Of a stretch of DNA of 64,000 nucleotides, positions 22,634 through 34,600 are shown piece after piece. Source of the stretch: Phoronis australis (taxonomy: Eukaryota > Phoronida > Phoronidae); assembly GCA_002633005.1 (NCBI GenBank), contig NMRA01000109.1, positions 230,256 through 294,255 of the forward strand, given 5' to 3'. Under the pieces are notes generated by a model. That model was given only the letters and a program-made list of their open reading frames with translations. It searched no databases and was not told where the DNA came from. Position numbers and translations under genes: made by a program. Position 1 is the first letter of the stretch. Each line of letters starts with the position of its first letter.

Positions 22634-25600
22634 GTAAGTAAACATTATTGAAGAAGAGGCTGCTGATGCTGGAATTTTAAGCTCCATTAAAAAAAAATCG
22701 GAAATCCCTCAAAACACTCTTAACACATTAGCTCCGTGTGGCTTGAATTCCGATGTGCTTGCATTCTATGGCAGTTACGAACTGTTCCCGGGTGGAAATT
22801 TTTTCATTCATTGTCCGTCATTTAGAGTGGATGTTAAACGGGAAGTTAAGTGGGAAGTTCGACAAAGGCGTCGCATATTCAGACGGAATTAGCCCCACTG
22901 AAGTGCGTTGCTAGTCATACTAGTCAGCAAGCGAGTTGGTTATGCTCATATACAGGTATGAAGATAACAAATTCTCAGCCACCAGAGGCATTTGGACGGT
23001 CTATAACGAATGTTATGTTACAAACAAGGGATCTCGTGACATAAATTGAAAACAACTAGAACATTCATGGGTTGGAAGATGGGACAACGACGGATTTGCA
23101 AGTGTCTTTGATTAATTGAAAATTAATGTGCAATAAACAAAAAACTAGCTGGAAATAGCGAAGCACGGGTACCAGCTTGTGTAAGGGGATCAGCTTTTGC
23201 CGGGATTGCGCTAGACACGGGAAGCTGTCCTGCTGATACATGCTCGAGTTAGTAAGAAACAAAAATATCAGCTGTGCTGTTTTCAATGCTTTAACTATTG
23301 TTTGCTATTGTCATTAAAATTTTTGTTTATCGCATTTCATGTTTGTTGAACGTCAACTTATATAGTGCATTCCCGTAGCCGGGGGGAGGGGGGTTCGGGG
23401 GGTTCGATGGAACCCCTCCTCCGAGGAAAAGGTCCAGCCCTATCCTATCGGATAGACAGATTTAGATGGACAACAAAGTAGTTGTTAGTAGCTACTGGTT
23501 CTACTTTCCACAATCATAAGCAAGTTAATATTAATGTTGAATTTGCTTCCGATGTTAAGCGCTTCACATAATCATCGGGCCGTATCCAGCCCGAGTAGTG
23601 ACTGCGTAGATGACGATCAGAGGAGGCTTTGTTATTCATCGGCATTGAAATCGCGTGGTCTCTAGACCTTAGGGTAACACGGGAGTCTAAAAGTAAATGT
23701 CTGTGCCTAGACCAAACTACATGTATACAGCATTGAGAGAGCTCGAAGTAGTGGTGTGTGAATGCCTTAAAATCGACCACGAAACAAAACAGCAGAAAAT
23801 GGGTTTGTTATTTGCTACTTCTAGCATAGTATGGATAAAGTGCAGGCATTTTCAAATTTCGAATTCAAAGTGATCGTCAAATATCTTGTTCATCAAGTGT
23901 TCACTTTGATTGTGGATTGGTGGATTGACATGCATGCATGCGTGTACACGTGTGTGCGTTTCCGTTCTTTAAATTTCAGTACACGCCGACGGTAAGTTCA
24001 CTGACTACTCTGCAGTTTCTCAAAACTCAGACATTTAGCTACCGCGTTTTTTGCGCTGAGAAATTCCCGAATGCTCACATTATTAGGTGAGTCTAGACCT
24101 AATTAAAACCTCGGTCAATAAAGAAAGTCTTCCCTGTAAATCAATGTCAATGGTGCACAGCCTCGCAGACTAGTCATACGAGCACCAATCATGATGGAAA
24201 AGATTTCCAAGTTTACATGTCTGAAGGTTCTCTACTCCGAAGGTTCGCTACCTTCTAAAGTTCACTACTTTGAATGTCCAAAATTCCGAAACCAGAACTC
24301 CGACAGTTCATTACTCTGATTTTATACTTATGATTCAGAACCGACATAAATAAAGTATTGTATATGTGTTCATTTAATAACCATTTAAGAGGTGTGCAAG
24401 AGTTCAATAGTCCCAAAAATGATTTACATTGTTTACAAAAGAGCTCAGTTCCAGTAACTGCCAATCGTGATTCTTGAATTTAACTAAAGACTCCTTCTCA
24501 ATTGGGGACAACATCTGGGGCACGGGTCCGGCGGTTTTAAATTTAAGAAGACTGAATGAGACTTTGTGACAGGGTAGCCTACTAACTACGTTTAGTTTCG
24601 ATCCGGCCGTACGATTAGTTCCGGTAGGTGAGGTTGAAGTGCAGCGGCCTCAAACTTTTTTCGCGCTGTGAGATGATGCGATCTTGACATGGGATTGATG
24701 AATATATCATGGTTGATAATTCATCAACATTTCTGTTTCATATTCTTTTAGAAATTCAAAAACGTACTCATTTTCCCGTATAGACATGCAGACAACTTCA
24801 CATGCACATGGAATCCAAACAAAGTGATTTATTAGCCGGGTGTATTGCTGTCGGTATAGTTGCATCTAATAACTAAAGTGTCGCTTATTTTTGCATGTAA
24901 AAGTATAACCTTGAGTTACACCTGAGTCAGAAATTTTAGACCATTTCGGAGTAGTGGACCTTCGGAGTAGTGAACCTTCGAAGTAGTAAACCTTCGGAAT
25001 AGTGGGCTGTTCTCATTTCCAGCAATATAAGCAGCTTGTAACAAAAATACAATCACATGAAAATTACGTCAAGCCATTCTCCCACTAAATATTACCGTCC
25101 GAGTATGTAATGAGGAGTAATCACTCATTTAAAAAACCCGATTTGAAAGTTTGGCAGGAGGTAACGCGAGAACGTTAGGCTTTAGGCCTATGGATCACCT
25201 TGCGTCCGAATTTGAGTCCCGTTTCTTGCGAGCAACCCTCACGACATCCTCATTTCTGGTATTACAAATTCTGTCTTATCTCAGAAAGACATGGTTGCCA
25301 TGGATACAGATTTCCTTTCCCCATAATTAAGCTTCAAGCGCCATACCAAAAACTCGAGTGTCGACGTTTGAAAAAGGTCCACCTTTCTAGAAATTCGAAC
25401 CACCCCCCGCGCAATACTGGCTACAGGCCTGTAGTGATCTCACTGTTCACAAATGTGATGGTGGTAATACCACGAAGTATATACACGCAGTGTAACTTTG
25501 AAATTTCCATACTGACTTCAAATTCACATGTACTAGTATATTTATGAATGTACGTTTCACATTTTCGATCGAGGTCATGTAAGATTAGTGTTCGCAGGCA

Positions 25601-28600
25601 GAAAAGTTCAACGATCATCGCCCAATGAAATTCTTTGGTCCCTCTTTTCCAATTAGGAAGATGAAGTTTTCAGCCAGTAATCGAGATTTTTAAACAATTT
25701 TTTTGAAAAAGTTATTTCTAATCTTTATTTGCTTTTGGAGTAACCAGTACCTGTGAAAGCGAAAAGAAAAAGAACGATCAAGTAAACTAGGTAGCCATTT
25801 TTGATACATCAGTGTTTCACCTGTCGATACAACATGTTTGACTTCAATAATGGTACGACCTCACAAAATCCAGCCAAAAGAACTCGTTCTCATTGAAGTA
25901 AACGGCAACATCTCAGGTATTCTCGCAAAGACTTGTTTCAGCGTTACTGAACTCATGCAGGGCCAGTTTGCCGATGCTTCCATGTGGTTTGGGTGACCTG
26001 TAACATTCGGGAACTTTTGCCCATGGCTCATAACAAACATTGACTGCTAGGCTGAGTCCAGTCCAGTGAGGCCTTTCTGACACGGTTGCATTTTCAGTTG
26101 TGGAGAATACCGACTACGTGGCATGTCACACAAAACATGAAAGTACATGTAATTACGGCGTGAAAACATTAATGCAATTCTAGTGTACACTTACGGCTAA
26201 ACTAAAAATTGTGTGAAATACTTTTTAAAATTTATCCTATATTTTAAAATTCCAAACTTAGCGACCAAGTAGTCCAGTGACCACCATTTTGCTATGTCAC
26301 ACTAGTAGTAAAGTCTCGAGTTTACTCGCAGTACACTCGAGGGATTTTGTGTGATCTTGCTTTTCTCGCAAGAGGCTTGCGCTAAGGAACGTATCCAGGG
26401 CACGGTCTCTCTCTGTACTCGAAAGGAACTCGAAATTATTTTGGCACTTCCTCTGCTCCTTGTGTGCAAACTCATCATAAGTAGTTCTCAGACTGTGCTC
26501 GAATAAGTAACAGTTTATGCATATGAGTTTCTAGTCCAAGTTTGCACTTGAAGACCTTATATTCGTGCTCCAAACTTGAGTAAAATCTCGAAATTTCGAG
26601 TCAAACTCGAACTTTTAGCCTTAACGTTGGTTTTATCAACTGCAAACGCGTTCTAGTAAATAGTCATAGAATAATAATACTTATCTTGAGTTCGCACTAA
26701 AGTAGAGTAGAAACTGAAAAACATAATTTCGAGTTCCATTTCCAATAAAAAGATTAGAGACCTGCCCAAGAACTGCTAGTAAACCACGTGTTGGAGACCG
26801 TTCCGCTGATCTACTTCCTGGTGGGAAGAGCGAAGACCGTGCAAAATCTCGCCCATTACGGCGTTTTCACATTTCTCCCAACTTGTTCGATTCTATAGCC
26901 GAACAACAAGTTTATCCCCTATAGCCGATCTCTTACACGACTGATTATCTCCATTCTGGCATTCATGGTTGGAGGACCAGCTCTATTTTGTTTGATAATT
27001 GCTCTACTCTTCAGTAAGATCGTATCTAGCCAGACTGGGCTGTGCTGTTAAAAATAAAAGTTATTTTATAACATGTTTAGAGATAAACTAATAGCATTTC
27101 TGAAACCCTCGTCAAATGGTGATTATGTTTAGTTTTTGAATCACCAAAATCGCCCAAGTGCATTCGAAGTTACGATAACCTATTCTTTAAAAATGTACCA
27201 TTTCACTCAGGCTTTGACGGTGTTCACACGTGGTCTGTAATAAGACTGGTAGATAATTGGTCTGCCTGTTGTCATAACAGACAAAAGGCTGTGCGTGGCA
27301 GTTACCAAAGAAGCTAGATGTTATCACACGCTTACAACCCCCTACGTCTGGTAAAGTCACTGAACGGGAAAACGCTGTTAGGAGGCACTAAACAGTTCTC
27401 ACAGGGGCTTGGACTATTCACCCTTTATTCACTCTGTCAAAAACTGCATGCAAAAAAAGAAAAATTAGAGTCATTTCACATCACAAAGCTTACAGATGAG
27501 CACAAAAACTTTATTCTCTCTCGTATTTTTGACCCTTTCACTCCCAGCGGAAACCAAGCCAGACTAAGAAAAATAAGCGTAAAAAAGCAAAATCGGCACT
27601 TTTCACCCCAAAACCACCACTTTCCTTTCGATGCTCGACTAAAGCCAACGGAAAGCAAATTTCCTACAGATTCCAAAAATGTTGTCCAAATACTGTCAAC
27701 CAACTAGTGTTTTTTTTTTTGAAAATCTGGCTTGTTTGAGTTCTACCTGAAATCGCGGCCAATTTCTCAGTTGCCACACAGCAATGCACAATTGCACCAT
27801 GGGGCCACCATCTTGAAGAAGAGCGTAGCTACAGCCGAGTAAGTGGCCTTTTTTCATTCTCAGCATGTTCACAAATACAAACAAACCACATTGACTGAGC
27901 CTACATGCAGTGCCTACTGACAAAATGCCCCCAAACTTGGCCTACCTCAAATATTTTGGGAGTGCAAGTTGGTTGTAGCCGCAGCCTAACTGTTCAGTGC
28001 CACCTTATGAGAGAACAGTGAGTCATTAGCATCAAAATGGTGGACACCAAGGTAATCGATCAGCGAAGTCGGAGTGTTGAATACAACAGAGTTTATGGGA
28101 CAACGGTTTGGATTTTGAGACTATGTAGTTTCAACTTGTACAAACTAGTACTTCACCACGCTAAGGTGAATTAGGTACTAGGACAAAATATACCAGAGAG
28201 TTAAAGAAAATTAGCGTATCACTGAAGTAACATTTTCTTGAGACACCTCAGTGCCCCCTACATGCGTTTTATTTGTGAAAAAATGTCTGCCTATCGGTAT
28301 CGTTCCTTGGTATAACCTGAAGTAGAGAAATCCAATCACCTTCCGGAAATTGGGTCCGTGCAAATGCATACTTAGTCGATCTCCGGTTTCGGCGTACCAA
28401 GAAATGGTGTTCGAAATTCCAGTTAAAGATTAGTCGAGGTCGAGGACATTTCATCAAATTTAGTTGAGTGAGCCTTTTGGAACCATTCATTGCGTGGACC
28501 TAAAAGATGAACTAACACTGACAAAAATGAGCTCCCCCATAAGCCCAGACTGAAAATGTTTGGTCAGACTCAGTTAAATATGGCTTGAATAGCTTAAAGT

Positions 28601-31600
28601 ATATCTCAAACGTTAACACCTGTAAATTTGGTTCCCACAGTTTGTTAAGAGCATGGCTCTGAGACCACCAGTCCATAATTTTCCAAATATAACAAACTGT
28701 TGGGAGCATTAACTTGTTTTTATCTACGTGACCGCGACAATCACATTTCGATTCAAACAGCTGCAAATACCACTCTCGCGCGGATTTAGGGGGGAGGGGG
28801 CAGGATGCCCGCCCCCCTTGTATGCCGCAAAAATAAAACAACAATAGCGTAAGGAATTGACAATTAACCACGATAATGAATACGCGGCTGAAGGGGGAGT
28901 GGGACGCACACTCCATTCTAAGTGTCCGGCCCCGACGATCTGCGCAACCGCTTTGGTTTTTTAGTTCTCTATTTATTTTTGCAGTAAAAGGTTCAGGCAC
29001 TCGAGTCGAGTCTCGCTGTCTTCAGGCAGCGTGCGCGCCCGTAATCGTGCCTTGTTCAATTGCCCCAGACAAAATGTTGTCCCCCCTTACGGTATCTTAG
29101 ATCCGCCACTGCTATTCAATACAACTGTTATCGACCTTCTGTTGTTTGCGGTGACGCAACATGGGACGAAAAGGCAGCTTCACTTATCATTTGACTGGCG
29201 TGATTGAACTCGCGTTTTGGTACATACTAAGGGTTTGCTAGGACACTCTGGTTAGACCAATACATCTAAAATAACTAAACTCCGTTGAAGTTAGGCTTTA
29301 AACCTGCCTCCTGTTCAGTAACGCAAATTAGCAAGACTTCGCGAGGTTACGTGAGATACTGCCGTGTTTTTAATGATAATTTAACTGGATTTTTGCTAGG
29401 TCCTAACGTAGGTCCTTGCGCTAATGAACGCACGCCTGGTTTTACTAAACCCGCTCCCTAGTCTAACAAAACCACGTTGGTGAAATGCAAGTTAGACCTA
29501 AAATTAGATCAGGAAGACCAGGTTTAAAACTTAAACCTGGTTTGCTAAACCACCTTTATGAAATTGGCTGAAGATGTCCAAAGATATAGTCATCATGACT
29601 CATGCATTGCAAATGAAGCACCTGGACGCTCTAGTTTTGTTTGCCAGATTCTTGCGTCAATGGAGCGCATCTTAGGTTAACAACATGACCCCGTAAGAAC
29701 AAAACTTCATTTTGTTTCCGCTGTTGCAACCGTCTATTGTTGCACTGTCTTTACTGACATCGGGCAGTAGGTGTGGCTAGAAGGAGAGGATGCACCCAAA
29801 TAAATACAAATCGTGTAATCGTGCTTCGCGACAGTAAATCAAGGTTTAATTGGTGTATAAAGCGTTGCACATTTTCTATCTTTCATCTGCTTGGAGTTAA
29901 GCATTGATCTGCTGCTATAGTATTGTAGAGCAAGAGTCAGAAATTTCAAAGCTTGGATTCAGCTTTACTACAACCAATTCATAGTAACGAAGGGGCCGGG
30001 TGGGGGCATAAGACCTATAAGCAATGAATAAGGCATATTCTACACACGCTTGTTGTGCAGAGTGTTCTTCTACTCTTAGTTAAATACTTTCTTTTTAATA
30101 TATGTGATTTTAATTAGATCACTGTTCTTTGAACAAGTAATAAAAGTATTGGCCATTGTCAGAATTTAGACTGACACTGTTTTTGGTTTTATTTTGTTGT
30201 TTTGTTTGTGTTATTGATTGGCACGACCCCTGAGTACAGTACATTGATGATGTAATTTGTTTGCTACAGTATAGTGTGGAACATTCTAGAAGAATCTAGC
30301 ATGACAGTCATTAATGCAGTGTGCAATATTCCAGAGACTAGTACATGTTTGTAGAATGATTGGGTAGATTCCGGAAAGTTCTAGCACATGTTTGAATTGG
30401 TGTAAAGTTCTAGAACATTGCATCAGACAATATATACCTGGGCACGGGTTTTTATTAGTCAGTTTTAGTTCAGCAGTTCAGAGTTAAACAGTAGAACAGT
30501 TGAGAGGATTACAGTTGAGTTGCACTGAAAAGAGTCAGCAATTACACCGATAGTCAACAGAGAGCCAACTCTAACGACAGCAGGTTATTGAATCAGCGAG
30601 TGTAATTGTTGGTCGAGGTGAATCAAAAGATAATTACAATTCAAGGCTTCGCAGCACTGGCTGAAGCGTAGAACAGAAATTACGTCGGACGTTTTGTTTG
30701 GGTAGGCTTGTGAACGTGCGGCGAGGTCAATAAAGTTATTAACTCTATCCTCCCACCGAAAGCTATTAGCACCGATCTGCAGGAGAGTGCACCAAAAATT
30801 AGCTGCAGCACTTGAGCTGCATTGAATTGATTTTCTTTATGAAAACGCAAGTACAAAAAAGATTTTCCTACTTACATGTAAGTGATGTCACTTGCTTGAT
30901 AAATCTCTTTCTGTGTTCTAAACTGGTGAAAATGAAACCAATTGTAAGTTCATGACACATATTTTAATGCATAGCAAATACCATGCAAACATGTTCTTTT
31001 ATTCCAAATCGGCTATATTTTGACGCAGCCTTTTCATCATATATTCTTCGGTTTTCTTACGTGAATGCATTTTCTTTTGCATTTAATTGACGAAAATCTG
31101 GGAAACCACGAACTTTTCATGCTGTTGAACCACGCGAACTTAAAATAACAACTTACTCACAAGCTGCCTTTGCCCGGCACCTTGTTCCTGCTGCCCAGGT
31201 TAGCAGTTGTACCCGGCTTGCGTTCAGTAACGCTAGGATCTACGCTAGGACCTAGCTAAAATCTAGACAAAGTCATGTGTTCGCATTTAAAATACACGGC
31301 AATATCTCACGTAATCTCCCAAAGTATTGCTGGCTACCTGGTTAATTCAAAGCGAATTTATCCATTTAAAGAAACAAAGTTTTTCAATTTAGCCCACATC
31401 ATTCCAAAATTCTCGATGAATCGCGAGGAATTCAAACGGTTAATTAGCCAAACACAAAACATAATATTTTATAAGGATTTAAGAAAAGTTACACGTACAT
31501 GTAGGTTTATGCTAAAAAGGACCGAAAGAAAACATGGATATCAAGGTATTTATGGATGACAAGAGAGTAATGCAAACCCATGCACCCGACTCTGTAAAGG

Positions 31601-34600
31601 AGCAAGCTTGACATTTCTGTAAGTGTTCGACCGATTTACTGACTTGCACGGCTGTCAACGATCGATTTCATTCCAAAGCGCTTATTCTGGCGAGTTTCCT
31701 CCTGCTGCGATGTCATTCGTCTCTTCGGCTCTTTTCTCCCATTCACTCTGAACGTTGATCCTCACTTGCAATATCCTGAAACATTCATTCATACTTCAGG
31801 AATCAGGTCCGCCGATACCTGCAATTGATAAAATCTACTAGGCTATATTCCGTGGGCATACGAGTAGGCATCCGTGCCTGGTTGCATGAATCATTTCCAA
31901 ATAGGGATTCGACTAAGTTCCCTAAATCTTCTGCGTGTTTATGATTGACTCAAAAGCCTACTATCGTTTAAATTTTTTTCTACGAATTTCTAATGCAATT
32001 TGCTAGTGATGTAACAAAAAACCAAGCCCTGAGATCAATGATAATAAATGGGGGTGTTGCATAAAAACGTCCTATTCATTGTAGATGATGTTGAAAATTC
32101 ACTCTTGATTTGCATTATTGACTAAGTAAAAAACCTAAAACAGCATTAGTAAAGAAAATCGGTGTTTTTACTAGTCCACAAATACGCACTACACTTAGGG
32201 AAGTGGGTCGAGTCCCTATCTGGGATTATTTCGTGCAACCGGGCACTGGGAGCACTCACTTAAGGCTGATCAATGTTTCACATCACCGTCAAGGGTTTAT
32301 TGAACGTGAAGAAAGGTAGCATACGTTATTCAATATCCACATTGAAAAAAAAATTAAAATGGATATCGGTCTTTTTTGTTCTGCAAATTCAACAAAACAT
32401 GATTTTACCGAGAAACATCATGACAGGTTAATCTACATTGATTACGTTTTGCTCAAAAAGCATCGTTTTCTCTGAAACTCGAGTGGGTTGTGCGGTACAT
32501 TTGCAGTTGGTATTGCTTTAAAAAACACAATTCTACTGAGATGAGTAAATATGACACGGCAATTATTTTTACTTATTGCCTGTACTGACACATAATGAAG
32601 CTTCAAATATGCTTACGGTTGCGTACACGTGCCATTGAGCAACTTTTAAAGAAAGTGCGAAATCTTGACCTTTTGATTATACATCCAAACTTAACATTTA
32701 TCTAATCATAGGACAGACGGGCCCAACATGCTTTAATATTCAGTTGACTGCTTTACCTGTCTTTGTTGAATTCATGGCGAAATCCCCAATGAAAACTGGA
32801 CGAAAATAAAAATATTTGGAAATTAGTAGAAGAAAAAAAGTGGTCGATTACTTTGATGGCGATGACGTGATCTGCATTTTATTTCCGATTTGTGTTTACT
32901 TAAAGCCAAGTGCATGGAATACTGGTGACCATGGCTATGGTGATGAAGTTGCAATGACGATAATCATGGAAATGTTGATAGTGATGACGTTGCTATGTGT
33001 GATGATCACGTCCATGGTGATGGTGATGATGTTACTGTGGTGATGATCATGATAACACTGACCATGATGACGTTGCTATGGTGATGATCGTGATTATAGT
33101 GACGGTGTTGCTGTGAAAATGACCACGATGGTGATGATGTTACTATGGCAAGCGTCACGATCATGGCGATGGTGATGATGTTTCTATGGTGATAACCATA
33201 ACCATGGTGATAATGGTAACGGTGTTGATAGGAATGACGTAGCTATAGCTTTGACTTATCGGGATCTTTTATTGCATAGTAAAAGTTGTGCCTAAGAAAC
33301 CGGAAAAAGACAAAGAAGTGAAAGTAGAGGTACCCCCAAAGACCGAGGACGATGGTGTGGACCCCACAGGTAATGTGTATATTTATTATTTGGCTCGTCT
33401 GTAAAAGCTAGGCTCACTTCATTCTGTGCCATATTAACAGATGTTAACTACAGCTTTCAGAGAAACGACGTAATACTTTGCAACCCATGTCAGGAGTAGA
33501 AGTTTTCGAACAGACGCAAAACACCATAATTATACACTCTGCTTGATGACAAACGTGACTAGCGCTTGAAGCAAGTAAATCGACGACAACGTCAAACCAC
33601 TTAGCGACATCGTGAGGAAGTTTTTAGCTGTACAATGGTTTCATGTGTTGGACCTCGCAAAAAGTACTAATTTTATAGCAGATGAAAGAACCAGATGAAA
33701 TCACTAAGGCAGGAATTAGTATTCATTTAAAACGTAGCCACACTCTAGCTTTACTCGAAATATTCTTGAATCTACGGAACTCAACCCAGTTTGATAGTAC
33801 ATGTAATTACGTGTGTATTACCGTAATGAATACGAATTAATATCACCATGTGTTTATTGACTCGCAAAACATTGACATTTACGAATTCATGGAATTCACA
33901 ACCCCATCAGAAAGCTCTTGATCACTTAGCAGGGCCGTAGGAAGCGGGGGGCCGGGGTGGGGGAACATGAGCCCCCCAAAAAATTTCAGGAGTCAGGGTT
34001 AAACCCTGGCAACCACACAGATGCGGGGCCGGGGATAGTCGAGAAACGAAAGATTGCGAAAAACCGATAAGAAAGAAAATTCAAGAGAACATCTAACAAC
34101 ACTTCAGTGCATGGTTTACCTTTTGAGGACCCTGGCAAGGACATTGTTGTTAGGGTCTCCGCTTGTGCAGCACAGGTCGTCTAAACGCACTTGAAAACGC
34201 GCACGTAATCATTCATACATATATTTCGAAAAATCGAGAAAATTTCTAAAGCGAAGCTTTCGCGGAGGGTACTAATTTAAAGGATTTTTAAATTCGATGA
34301 ATCAATTTTGTTAATGCAAAACTATATTTTTCCTGCGTACTTCCTAATTTATGCAAATTTAGATAATTTCCTATTTAGGGTCCTCGCACTCGAAGGAGGC
34401 CATATTGATGACATTCAAGTGGCCACACTTTTTGTGTTTTTACTGACAATTTCTTAAGAGGCCGCTCACGGAGAGAAGGTCTAATGATGGAATCGATTGC
34501 CAATATGATTCTTTTTTATGAAACTGTGCAACCAGCTTTAATGGTTAAGGTAATTTCCTGCATCTTTATGTGACCACACGACGGTCGCTCTTTTTTCCAA

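Larger units (their letters stand above)
22634..33279 (+). other. Gene 1 intron after the kringle exon
   Basis: This 10.6 kb intron holds three blocks that recur in gene 2 (about 23150-23360, 25455-25575, 27375-27655), a fold-back repeat (24220-25010), a hAT-like remnant (28771-29112), a promoter-like or LTR segment (30157-30760) and a degenerate trinucleotide repeat (32849-33246). GC-rich scraps near 23375-23420 (AGCCGGGGGGAGGGGGG) look like transposon ends. No further exon was recognised at 25600-27300 or 31000-32800. Confidence 0.55.

Noticed and set aside
22291-22641. A complete small secreted kringle protein starting at ATG 22291
   Set aside because: The codons before 22349 read as intron with an acceptor at 22347-22348, and the stop after the domain lies in the donor GTAAGTAA.
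28512-29000. 162-codon minus ORF
   Set aside because: It crosses the ends of a hAT-like remnant and G/C runs, with no domain; probably accidental.
32195-32270. A tRNA-like GGTCGAGTCCC stretch
   Set aside because: No cloverleaf or A-box could be drawn around it.
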